Positions 12,790-23,549 of a DNA stretch of 64,000 nt are shown here, in pieces; positions within the stretch are counted from its first letter, which is position 1; the number at the start of each line of letters is the position of its first letter. The notes under the pieces were generated by a model that worked only from the letters and a program-made list of their open reading frames with translations, searched no databases and was not told the DNA's origin. This stretch comes from Ditylenchus dipsaci (taxonomy: Eukaryota > Nematoda > Chromadorea > Rhabditida > Anguinidae). The translations under genes were made by a program, and so were the position numbers. The DNA lies in NCBI GenBank assembly GCA_004194705.1, contig SADC01000002.1, positions 1 to 64,000 on the forward strand, in the 5' to 3' direction.

Positions 12790-13600
12790 GTTATATTCTG
12801 TCCTTTTCAGTGTGCGTTCAATTCGTCTGCGGTCAATTCGTCCACGGTAAATTTGTCCACATGCCAATTCAGTGGTTAAAAAATTGTTGAATTTTTTTTC
12901 AACATTTTTTCCAAAAGTTTAAAAAAAGCTATTCTACACAAGATAGACAGAAATAGCTTGAAAAATAGAAGAAAATGTGTTTATTGATCTGATTTTTTCG
13001 ACTTCTGAAAAGGACATTTTGCCCGTTTCGAATATTGTGTTTTATAAAAATATGGATCCACAATAAATTATCAAAAGTGAACAAAGCGTTTGAGGTCAGG
13101 AAAATATCAATTAACTTTTGAATTAAAGAATGGAATTCCTGAGTTGAGTGGTCTATTTGGTTGCTGTATTGGAAATGGTTGAGGTAGACTGGCAGGTCAG
13201 CTAGACAAAATGTCGATTGATTAAAAAACACTTGATAGGTCAATGACATGGGAAGAAGCATCTAAACGGCAAACTAGAGACCATGATATTACATTCCGTA
13301 ATGTTTAAAAGGGCATGCCAGGGCTGCATCGGATATGAAAAATATCGGATATCGGATGTCAAAAAGTGCCGGATATCGGTTATTGGGCGACGGTGAATTG
13401 ATCAACGGATTTTAAATTGACAGGGTTTATTCTAAAAACTATATAAATCCTAACTTTTCTCTATGAATCTTTAATTATTTCCTTTTCAGTGTGTGTTCAA
13501 TTCGTCCACGGTAAATTTGTCCACATGCCAATTTAGTGCATAAAAAATTGCTGAATTTTTTTTCAATATTTTTTCCAAAGGTTTGCCATTTTTTCGAATA
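12790..13600. repeat. Pair of direct ~115 bp repeats
   Basis: Sequence beginning CCTTTTCAGTGTGCGTTCAA, with CAATTCGTCCACGGTAAATT, occurs at about 12803-12918 and again in the same orientation at about 13482-13588. Both copies contain short tandem CAATTCGTC-type units like the arms of the foldback elements elsewhere. No inverted partner was found. The intervening 560 bp holds no recognised exon. A short repetitive GGATATCGGATGTCAAA motif flanks it (13335-13380 and 13600-13640). Confidence 0.6.
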
Positions 13601-13639
13601 TTGGATATCGGATGTCAAACAGTGCCGATATCGCATATC

Positions 13640-15190
13640 CGCTAAAGCCCTGGGCATGCCCATGCGTTCAAAATGGTGCCCGCCAACATGAAAAATTCTC
13701 CTAATCATTGAACGGATTTTCAGCATGGTTTCAAACAAAAATTCACCTAAAATAAAATTGTAGGTTTGTTATAAACCAAGTTACAAATTCGTACAGAAGT
13801 TTGAATTGATGAACACTAATTTTAAACGCGTGAACATGCACCTTTAACAAGCCTTACATAATACAGCAAAACAAGGAATTGGTTTGCCGATAAATGTTCA
13901 AATTTTAGGTAGTTGCTTTGAGTCTCATCAGAAAATTCTAGACAACCAGTGCTGATTTTCAGAAATATTTTTGGGGTCTAAAAAATTATATCAAAATTAA
14001 ATTTGTGAGATACACTTGCCTGAACAGTCGGAATGACTTTATAACTCTCAATAATTTGCCTAGTTCTTGAGTGTAATATTCATCAATGGATTTGTCTCTA
14101 GGCGTATATAGTCCTGTTAGCTCAAAGGTAGAACTTAGACTATAGTTTTGGTACTCATTCACTGGTTCCTATATAGTATATGTATGAGTTCAAGCATAAG
14201 ATCAATTATAGAACAGCAAAATCTCGAAACAAATTTTTGTTTTTTACTTTGATTATTCGACAGTCTGGACAGTTTTTATCAACTATATGAGCAGCAGTGT
14301 TTCAATAGTCAGAGACAGAATCAGAAAGGTTCAAGAATCAGAAGTGGTGGTGGTAGCTGGTGACCGAGGCAATGTGTATATAAATTGTTCTAATGCCTGC
14401 CTTAAATTTCAATAAATCTCAGACAAAGAATGGGATAATTCTAAATTTGTTTCGACGGGCATACCCTTTAAAAGACTATGCTCACGATGGTCGGTGGTCC
14501 CCCGCCCATTCAAAATTTTTTCCTAATCGCTGAATTTACGTACGAATATTTTTATTGGGTTGTAGCAAAACTAAACCTAAAATTAAATTATAAGCCTTGT
14601 TTTGTTAGAAACTAAGTTGGAAAAATCGGGTACGCGACAATTATTCGTCCTCAGGACCATTCGTCCTCAGCATTTTTTCTACGTTTGACTTATATGACAA
14701 GGCTCAAGGTAAATTGATCCTTTGCAAATTGATCATCGGTAAATTGATCCTCCGGAAAATCGATTCTCCACTAAATTGATACTCCAATTTTGAAGATTAT
14801 AGGTTCGAATCCCGGTAATGGCGAAAATTATTTTTTCTTGACTAAAATACACTCAAGCGATTAGGAAGTCTCAGGATGATTAGCAAACCACCTGGTACTT
14901 TTCCTAAACAGGTGTCCATGCCCAGAATTTTAAATTGGTGATGTAGCTGAAAGTGATTAAAAATCATCGTATTCTATCCAAAATCGTGTCATGAGCACGA
15001 TTTGATAATACTAGAACAGCGAATTGTCTCAGAGGAACCCCTGCTTTGACCAAATGTTAGTATTGATAAAGTGGTAGCTAAATGGTAGTACCAAGGTACT
15101 GACCAGGCATCCGTACTCAGGTTGATGGTACTTAGATAGGTAGCGGTGCTTGGGTAGCGGTAGATGGTGATCCCTAAGTATTAGCGACTG
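13640..15190. other. Intergenic, repeat fragments
   Basis: Contains ends of the GGGCATGCC palindromic family (13660, 14455), a tandem run TTCGTCCTCAG / AAATTGATCCT at 14645-14790 that looks like one arm of a foldback element, and an isolated Pol III B-box-like GGTTCGAATCC at 14811. No gene seen. Confidence 0.45.
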
Positions 15191-15204
15191 ACCATGTTGG
15201 TAGC

Positions 15205-15900
15205 TGGATCATCTGGATCTCCATGAACTAACAAAACCAAGTGGTCGTCCTTTGGATCAAAAAAAGTTTTCACGTTTTATGTTCCAAGCCTGTTTCTGTC
15301 TATTCTTATTTAGGGTTGGCCAATGGTATTAATACCGGTACTTTATTAATAAAAGACCGGATGTGGAAAGTCGGTATTTTAAAATTGCTAAATAATGTTT
15401 TTTGAAGGGGGACCAAGCCAAAAAAGTGAAAAAATTTTAAAAATTTAAAAAAAATTCGAAAATTTCAAGTTTTTTATACAATATGTATGCGTATACGCGG
15501 ATAGCATATGATAGTATGCGAATAGTATGCGCAAATAGTGTATTGTACGAAAAATGACAAAGTTTCCCTTTTTCACTTTTATGCCTTGCCCTCCACCCCT
15601 CTTAAATATTTGGTAACAAAATACCGAAAAATACCGATCACCGATATTAATACCGGGAAAACAAAATACCGGTATTTTGCCCAATCCTACTTCTAATTCA
15701 AGCATTTTAAAGATGGTTTGACTGTAGTAAATTTACGTTTCAAAATTTATGAAAACTGTAAAACTACTATCAAAACGTTATTTTACTGTCAAACCTAAAA
15801 GTCTTGATAAGTCTTCAACGTAAAAAAACTTTGATCCACGACTACTTGAATCTGTTGGTACGTGGGGTATCCAGCAAAAATGCGTTTCCAGGTAGTACCT
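15205..15900. mobile_element. Palindromic MITE, AACCAAGTGGTCGT family
   Basis: Left arm near 15230-15290 (AAACCAAGTGGTCG...) and complementary text near 15700-15880. The interior carries a second palindrome built of GGTATTAATACCGG motifs. Other copies of the same family lie at about 27560-28130, 28190-28560, 37310-37740, 42255-42590 and 47190-47460. No coding capacity. Confidence 0.5.
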
Positions 15901-16194
15901 AAATGGTAGTATTCAGCTGGCGGTACTCAGCTGGTAGTAAATTAGACCATTTTTTGAAGTCCATCATCCATTTAGGTTGTACCATCTTGGGGCCAGCACC
16001 TGGGTTTCCCGACCCGGGTACCGATACCAAGGTATTACCACCTTGGTACCACTACCAAGATTTCTTTGTACCCAGTCGTAATTGTGCCCAGTTGTTGGTA
16101 TACCAGTAGCCAGTGGCGTAGCCTGGGGGAGGGCAGGGGGGGGGCACGTGCGGTTAATTACTTGCCCAGGTCTATTAATAACTGACAACCGATT
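15901..16194. other. Repetitive GGTAGTA/GGTACC-rich sequence
   Basis: Degenerate tandem GGTAGTACC-like units, followed by a G-rich tract around 16130-16150. No gene. It lies immediately downstream of the last visible exon of HDAC copy 2. Confidence 0.4.
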
Positions 16195-16212
16195 TTAAAT
16201 ACTAAAACTTAC

Positions 16213-19181
16213 CATAATCGGAGCAAGTTTATTGTTTTTGCGATAATTGTTAAGAAGTTGTAGCCAGCCGTCAAACACTGGATTTTGATAACGATACACA
16301 CTCAATGTAGAGAAAAATGAAGAGAGAAAAATGGGAGATGGCTTTGCTACACGCAAATTTATGGCTGGTGCTTTCTTAATCAAGAGTGTAAACAACCAAA
16401 CCTTTAGCTAATGTATTTAACCAACTCTGTCTAGCAGTGCTTGAACGGTAAACAAAACTCCTTGAGCGACACTTTCAATAAAGTAACCACCTTCCAGAAA
16501 AAGGCATAGAGAAATGTCCAGGGAAGCCTAGATAAAATAATAATCAGGTCACTTGCAAGCGACAACATTTACCAAAATTCCAGTCATATATCCTAAAAAG
16601 GTGTTTTGATAAATGTAGGATCAAGAGACCTTTTACAGAAATCTACCAAATCCTCCAGGAGTCACTTCCATTTCACCCTCTGGATCACCTGAATAAAAAT
16701 TATGACCTCACCCTATATTACAAAATTCGCACCAATTGCAGCATCATAGCCAGCGGAGACGAGAATGAGGTCAGGTGCCCAGTGCTCAATAAAAGGCAAG
16801 ACAAGAGAGTGGAACACCTGGATATACTCCCCATCACCAATCCCACCTGGTTTAGAGGCACGTTTATTGTGTTCTGGTCTGTAATTTAACAACAGTATCA
16901 AACTGTATCAGGTAACTTTTTAACAGGTAATTTTATACAGTCACTGACAACATTCGCCCATGCCGAAAAACGCCCAGACCAAAGTTTGCCCGCGGCCAAA
17001 ATTTGCCTAAATCAAAAAATTTCCGGACCCAAAAGCGTCTTAAAATTGCCTGCAACCTAAATTTGCCTAAAATCAGCATGTACAGGGCGCTTTCAAAAAT
17101 TTTATGAATTCAATAATTCTTTTGGTATAGGATGTGAAAAACACGATTTTTACTTGGTCACTCCTGTGCACTTACCAGAGCACAAACCACAGGAGACCAG
17201 CAAAATCGTACTTTTCTCATTATATAAAAAAAGGAATATTGTTGGCGAGAAAAACCGATCTCAGAAAGGATTTTTCAAAAAAGATTTGTCTATTTCAAAA
17301 GGGACGAATTTATTGAAACACACTGTATTTAAAAACTTTTTTTTTTTTTTTTTTTCTTGAAATACATTTGATAACTTTGTTATACATGGTGCGGTAAATT
17401 GGCCGCAGGATTTGTTTCGGCCATAACTTTTGAATTAATATTGTTTCCATTAATTTTTTATCATTCGAAAGAAGAATGAAAAGCAATTTGTTTGACACCA
17501 CACTTGTCACTTTATGTTAGAACTTTTCATTCTCGATCGCTATTCAAACTTTTGCTTCTTTTTTCGATTTTCAGAAATGGAAGAGTATTCGAATGAGCTA
17601 AAAGCTTGGACAGTGATCTGGTATGAGATGCATGGCTCTTTATCGAAGAAGTTTTCGTAAAATTGTCGATACCATGTACTAAGAACAATTTGCGATAGCT
17701 TTTTCGATAAAGAGCCATGCATCTCATACCAGACCACTGTCCAGGCTCTTCGCTCATTCCAATAATCTTTTAATTGTGAAAATAAAAAAAAAACGAAAAA
17801 ATAAACCATGAAAATTCGAAAAGTTATGGCCGGAATAAATCCCGCAGCCAATTTGCACCACCAAAATAGTTATCAAAATTTGTTGAACAATCAACTTTTT
17901 GACGCTACTCGTTTATACCCCTCCCAAAAAGCTACTCGGTTTTACCCCTCCCATAATTTTTTAGGGGTATCTAAAACCATACTTTTTAATATAAAATAGA
18001 CGGTATTAGTAATGGCTTGGCCCTGAGCCTAAGCCTAAGGGCCAAAGCCTAAGCCTAAGCCTAATAGCTAAGCCTAATTCCGAAGCCTAAAAATTATTGG
18101 GAGGTGTAAACCGAGTAGCTGTTTTTGGGAGGGGTAAAACCGAGTAGCGCCAACTTTTTTCCCTGGTACTCCATATATTTTCGGGTAACTTAAAATCGAG
18201 TTTTCTTTACAGTTAATAATCTTTCAATCATAAGCCGTGTCGCTCTTCCGCTTCGTTCCCCCACCTACATGGTTGGACAGCAGAACTTTCAGGCAGTTCT
18301 GGCCAAAAGGTTCCTTGCTGAAATCTATGGATGGAGATTAGACGGACGCCTGGGTCATCCTCAATGCAATACTGGGTGCCTTGAGCGGCCTGCAAGCAAT
18401 AGAGTGGAAATACAGACATTAACATGGACTTACATGCACATCCCAGTCCAGGATTAGCACTCTTTGGCAGCCAAGACTACGGGCCTGAAAACTTCAAAGT
18501 AGATTTATAATTGTAGTAGATAACAGATAACCTTCTTGGCACAAATAGCCACATTGTTGAAGATGCAAATCCACAGGCCAAGCTTTGAGAGGCATGATGA
18601 CCTAAGACAAAATGAATAGAGTGGAAAATATTATAAGCAAAAAACCGGGTGGCCTAATTGCTGCAAACCCATTGGACTTGCTAAAAAATATAAACAAGTC
18701 TTGCTTCAATTTTTATTTTTTTTAATCACGTGTCTTCCAAAACAGCCTGGAGTAACTCCAAAGCACATCCAGCACTCAACAAACAGGCATTCCAGGTATG
18801 TTGGTTGAAAAATACATCATCAAAGGATAAAGACAATTTATTGCGCTCTTCCTGAAATTCAATTAGTTTAAACTAGGTCCGTGCAAACCTAAAATCGATT
18901 AACCTGAGTGAGGCTATCTGTTTGCTGAATTTTTTTAATATACTCAGCTGTATGAACCAGCTCCAGGTCTTCGCTAGAAGCTTCTCGAGAACCCAAACTT
19001 TTGCATTGAGACAAGACAGAGGTTCCTCTGAGTAGCTTGAGTGTTTCTTCAAGCTTAAAATAGAATTATCGCGAACTTTTAACTAAACTGAAACTACCCG
19101 AGTTGGCTTTTCAAGATGGTTGGAATCCCATTCGTTTTTATGGAGCAACATTTTGGAATCAGTAATAAAATAAGTGGTCAT
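16213..19181 (-). CDS. Class II histone deacetylase, HDAC6/10-like, copy 2
   Basis: Paralogue of the gene at 8961-11416, same strand. ATG at 19181 opens MTTYFITDSKMLLHKNEWD. Later exons carry [13 protein letters not shown] (here split by an extra ~45 bp intron after RPP), [41 protein letters not shown], then FLEGGYFIESVAQG with the catalytic Tyr in frame. All five catalytic/zinc positions are present. The HGN after DVH is AAQ, as in copy 1. One-base deficits break the frame at about 18567 and 16837. One intron (about 18260 to 16900) is swollen to ~1.35 kb by repeats. The last visible exon ends at 16213 before GTAAGT. The final three exons of copy 1 have no counterpart here, so the 3' end is lost or displaced. 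Confidence 0.85.
16940..17900. other. Repeat-filled intron of HDAC copy 2
   Basis: Contains a run of AAATTTGCC/TTGCCCG-type units at 16950-17080 (a solitary foldback-like arm) and a palindrome centred near 17665, whose arms share GGTATGAGATGCATGGCTC and CGATAAAGAGCCATGCAT. No exon seen. Confidence 0.5.
17901..18150. mobile_element. Foldback element, GCTACTCGG ends
   Basis: Inverted ends made of two tandem units each (GCTACTCGGTTTTACCCCTC type), flanked by the exact 9-bp duplication CAACTTTTT at 17892-17900 and 18151-18159. The short core is GCCTAA-rich. It is inserted within an intron of HDAC copy 2. A 9-bp duplication fits a Mutator-like origin. Confidence 0.8.
18018..18090. repeat. Interstitial GCCTAA (telomere-type) array
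   Basis: Seven or so exact GCCTAA units with a few degenerate ones, forming the core of the foldback element. TTAGGC is the usual nematode telomere repeat, so this is either a captured telomere-like piece or coincidental low-complexity sequence. Confidence 0.7.
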
Positions 19182-19786
19182 TCTACAATTTTATAGTGCT
19201 GACCAACACTTTATTACGAGGTGGAATGGTGCCTCACAGGCGCCTATTTACAAAAGCAATTATTTACAAAAGCAACTATTATTGTAGCATCTAAAAACCC
19301 ATTAAAACTAATACAGTCAAACTTTTCATTAACATAACTCCAAGCGGCCGGTTCGAGCGTTATGTTAATGAGAAGCGCTAGTATGCTTCTCAATAAACTA
19401 GTAGCACACAATAATAACAGAGAACAATTTATAGCACGACACGATAATTACACGATCAACAATGACTGATGAATAAGGGAATTCTATGGGCTGTAGGAAG
19501 TTTAAGAGCAAGAGCAAATTATTCGCTCGTAAGAGCAAATTTTCGTAAGAAACTTTTTCGTAACAGCGAATTTTCGTAACAGACTTTTGCGTAACAACTG
19601 ATTTTCATTATTTTTGGACAAGGCTTAATTTAGGACGTTTTCTTTTCACTCTTTTTCCAAATTTTTGGTTTTGCCCATTTTTAACTATTTTTGTTTAGAT
19701 GTTGATTAAGAAGATGATTATCGATTGGAAAATGAACTAAAAAACAACCACTATTTGAATTCCCGCCACAATCCTGTACCGGCTTC
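19182..19786. other. Upstream of HDAC copy 2, MITE fragment
   Basis: A pogo-like end (CAGTCAAACTTTTCATTAAC) at 19314 and an inverse copy within 90 bp mark a degraded MITE. Short repeats of TTCGTAACAG type lie at 19545-19600. No gene. Confidence 0.45.
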
Positions 19787-19794
19787 TTTCGGAC

Positions 19795-21062
19795 TAGGGT
19801 GGGGAAATTCGCGCGAATATTAAAATAGCCCCGAATATTCGCGAATATTCGCGCGAATATTCGGAATGTTCGCGAATATTCGCGAACATTCGAACTGTCG
19901 TCTTATGAACAAATGAAAAAGAAAAACTGTAAATTAAATGCTTAAATAATCACAGCCGGCACTAAAACACATTCCAATTAGCTTCATTGACAATAAAATA
20001 AATTCAATCAACATTCAAAAACAACGTATCATTCTCAATAGTTTGTTCTTCTTCGGATTCTGATTCCCCCTCTTTTTCGGATTGATGCACTTTTTTGAAT
20101 ATACCGGCATATTCCAATTGTATGTTATGCTTTATAAAGACTATTTCGTTGGCGGTGTCCACCTTCATTCTAAAGAAGAAAATAAACATCCCTCACTAGA
20201 AATTCATGCAAACGGATAAAATCACCAACCTATTTCGAAGCTTTGTGTGGATCCCACCTCGAAGGGACCAGTTTCTTTCGGTCGAGGCGGCAGAGATTGG
20301 CACATTGTGAAGCATTTCAACGACTTTGCATAGCAATGTATCCGAGAACCAGGCTTTCCACCAAGTTAGAGCATTCATCGTTTTCACAGTTTCTTAAGCA
20401 TAGCTCCTCCTCAGAAACCCTAGTAAGAAGAATTTCGGCCTCATCCTGATCTTCTTTGCCGATCTTATCGAAAAAGCTATTGATCCTTGGTGTATTCGGT
20501 CGACCGCCGTTCTCCTCGGATTCCTTGACTATTTTCTTTGGAATCTCTCCATTTGCTTCAAATTTGCGCTTAATGCCAGATAATTTGTCGATCACTTTGA
20601 TTGCTTCCACTCCTATTTTCGTGCACTGGTTCTTGAATTGAGTATCAAAATACGCATGAACAACCTTAGTAGAATAGAAATTGTACCGTAAGATGATAGG
20701 CCATACTGGTAGCATTTTCTCGATATTTCATCCCGCAAAACCTGCACTCAAATTTGTTATCATCTTCGACGAAAATTGACGACTCCGGTGTTTTGGTTTC
20801 ACCATGCTTGCCTGAAAATACATACCAGAAACGCCAGGAAAACAGTGTAAAACGTGGTTAAAAAATAATCAACACAAGTTTTTGCAAAGAAAAAATATGG
20901 GCTTAAAAATTTGTTAAAAAGACATCAACTACTATTGACTTACTACAGCTGTTTGAATGTTCGCAAAATTTCTTTTATCGCGAACATTGCTTGCGAATAT
21001 TTGCGAATATTCGCGAATATTCGCGCGAATATTCGCCCGAATATTCGGAGTTCCTCACCCTA
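19795..21062 (-). mobile_element. Internally deleted hAT transposon, copy 1
   Basis: Ends TAGGGTGGGGAAATTCGCG and complement, with subterminal GCGAATATTC clusters. The minus strand keeps parts of a hAT transposase. A BED-type zinc finger start (FECRFCGMKY near 20740) is followed by a linker (20715-20317). The C-terminal dimerisation block AASTERNWSLRGGIHTKLRN (about 20340-20230) follows, with an acidic tail ending near 20004. The central catalytic domain is missing, so the element is non-autonomous. It is flanked by TTTCGGAC on the left and GTTAGCAC on the right, which do not match each other but match the opposite sides of copy 2. Confidence 0.9.
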
Positions 21063-21070
21063 GTTAGCAC

Positions 21071-21476
21071 ACTACCATTTTTTTTGCTAGAAGTGGGCAT
21101 CTTAAGGATAGTCACTTGCTGTTTTCTTATCCACCCTGTGTCCAGCTGATTCTCTGAAAACTACTTCACAAATAAAATTTGATCGTAGTTTGAAAATTAA
21201 GCATATTTGAGATTGGTGCCCAAATGATGGTTCCCAAATGAGATGTAACGATACAGGCGAATATACAGAAATCACTTGCAAATATGATGAAGTAAAACTC
21301 AAATAAGCAAATCTTTACGAAATGATGCGAATATCGTATTCGACGAAACTATTGCCGCGACGAAATTTTGGTCCGACGAAATTTCGGTCCGATGAAGTTA
21401 TGTCCGTACTCTACCCTACCCCACCCTCACATCCAAACCATAACCCAGCGCCTCTAACAAATTTCATACGAAGAGC
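21071..21476. other. Intergenic, no gene seen
   Basis: Left end of the segment between the two hAT copies. No exon seen. A short tandem of CGACGAAATTTTGGTC units lies at about 21338-21400. Confidence 0.4.
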
Positions 21477-21482
21477 TTTATT
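21477..21482 (-). promoter_or_regulatory. Polyadenylation signal AATAAA
   Basis: AATAAA on the minus strand, about 120 bases past the stop codon of the membrane-protein gene. Confidence 0.6.
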
Positions 21483-21600
21483 AAACTCTAGAACATAGAT
21501 ATATACAAGGCGATGGAAGGTGTGCAACAGCCACTATCCGCCAACAAATACAATAGAATAATAATGTAATACACAACGGAATACTGTTGCTTTTACGAGA

Positions 21601-23549
21601 CTACATGACGTCCTCAATGGTCGAGCTAGACTTCTTCTTTCTCGGCTGATCACCCTCATCCACAGCTTTCAGCATTCTACGAGATCTCTCACGCTCATAG
21701 CGATCCAGCTTGACTGTGTTCGGAGCCAATTCAGTTTCATCTCTGCTTTCCAAAGTGCGGCGAAATTCGGCTGATGGTCGTCTCTTCGACCTAATAGCAA
21801 GATCAATTTTAGATATTTAGATTAGCGCCAGCAAAATAACTTACGGAGTCTCAATGATCGGAGCTGGAACCGGCGGAATTTTATGGTAACAGCCTTAAAC
21901 CTGCAACAACAATTTGTATGAGTGACATCACAGTCTAATACTAAATGGTTTACTTGGCCATTCGTTCACGGTTTCTGCGCTGGAATCGCTCGTCATCAGA
22001 CCTGAAAAACATCAATAGGAGAGGCCTCGACACACAAATTAAACTAATACTCGTTCGGAGTAGCAGTCGACGGCGGAGCGGACGATGGCGGAAGAGCAGC
22101 AGGCGGCTGAGGAGTAGAAGACGGAGGAGCAGTAGAACGAGGAACCCGAACAACTCTGAAAACTCGATTAAATGACGTTTAAGATAGCGCTTAGTTCAGC
22201 AACTAACCCATGCTTTAGATCACTAGACACTGGAGCAGGCTGAGTAGTAGCAGATGGCTTGACCACTTTTTGAGCCGGCAAGCACGTCACAGCAGTAGGA
22301 GTGGACAGATTCGCTTCAGCGGTAGCAGGCAACACAGGCTTATAATATCTGTAGATGCACCAGACGGCAATACCCACCACGACGAGGACACTGCAAATTT
22401 AAAGACTTTGATCACCAAAATAATAGTCTATAAGTCTTACACAACAACCGCAGCACAAATAGCAACAATATCCCACCATTTCAGAGCCTGAGAAGCAGCA
22501 ACAGTCGTCGGATCTCTTGGAGGCACGAAGATCTTGTACTCTGGAGGCTGAAAGCAAATATGTGATGACAGTGTTTCAAGAAATCCTAGCACCTTTCAAT
22601 GGCTTTAATATTTTACCTAGGTCGAATTTCGACATTCTATAAACGCCAATCCATTCAGTATTGCGTGGAAATTTGTTTGGTATATAAATTCGAAAAAACG
22701 ATTTTTGCTTGGACACCCCTGTGGTTTGGCTCCTCGTCTGCGGACGACCACTGCATAAGCGAAGCCCAAATCAAACGGTGGACCACAGAAAAAATTTCTA
22801 CGCATTACTGAGTCGGCTGTCTTCTATAAATGTCGAAAAGCGACACGGAAAAAGTTGTGATCACACAAAAGCTTGTTAAAAGAAAAGACTTACAAAGTTA
22901 AGCTGAACGCCACACTGCAAATCTTCAAGGCTCCACATCGAAAAATTCAGAAGGTATCCACTCATTCCACCAGGCAATTTCTCATTCTTCACCGGGCAAG
23001 CATCACTGCAAAACGGCTGGCCATGTGTCGTTTCGAACTTAACTTTTTCATCCTGAATCGAGATGCTTATATTCGTAGATTCAGACGCTACCACGATCTC
23101 AGGACTGTCACTCCATCTTAACCAATGAAAAAAGTTACAATAGCCGATGACAAAAAACAAAAGCACCTTTTCGCGTAAGGAAAGAATTATACTCCAGCCA
23201 TATCATTTCATGTTGCAGCCATCGGAGTAGGAATACTTCACTCTAAATTGAAGCATTAGACTGGCTTGTAAATATGTCACCCACTTGTTGATGAGATCTT
23301 TAATGGTGCAACTCATAATGGGCATAATGTTGAAGTCGATCTTATCTGGACTTGGCGCTACAATGGCTTGCGTGATGCTTTTCGACAACCCTTTACGCAG
23401 CAGAATTGTACTAAAAAGGGGTGAAAGTGAAAACACAGATGGCAAATTTCTTACGGCAGACTATCCTTTTCCTCAGCGAAGACACCACACGGCCAACTAG
23501 CGCAAACAACAAGCAGCACCATTGAAATTGAACGAGAAGAAGCACGCAT
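21601..23549 (-). CDS. Predicted single-pass type I membrane protein, unknown family
   Basis: The ATG at 23549 opens a clear signal peptide (MRASSRSISMVLLVVCAS). Exons continue at 23410 downward and to 22894, encoding a Cys-containing ectodomain (FCSDACPVKNEK). Exons 22547-22441 and 22390-22208 give a transmembrane segment (DIVAICAAVVVVLVVVGIAV). These are followed by a Pro/Ser/Thr-rich cytoplasmic tail (22155-22051), a short exon (22001-21954) and a charged C-terminus ending STIEDVM with TAG at 21601-21603. An AATAAA signal lies at 21482-21477. An in-frame TGA at 23203-23205 and a phase conflict near 21890 mean at least two junctions are unresolved. I do not recognise the family. The whole gene sits inside the segment bounded by the two hAT copies. 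Confidence 0.7.

Noticed and set aside
8961..19181. One long HDAC6-type gene with two catalytic domains
   Set aside because: Each unit has its own start-like N-terminus, copy 1 has its own C-terminus and stop, and 5 kb of repeats and a transposase remnant separate them. A tandem gene pair fits better, though a fused gene cannot be fully excluded.
21945..22175. Plus-strand Arg-rich frame
   Set aside because: It is the antisense shadow of the Pro/Ser-rich exon of the minus-strand membrane-protein gene.
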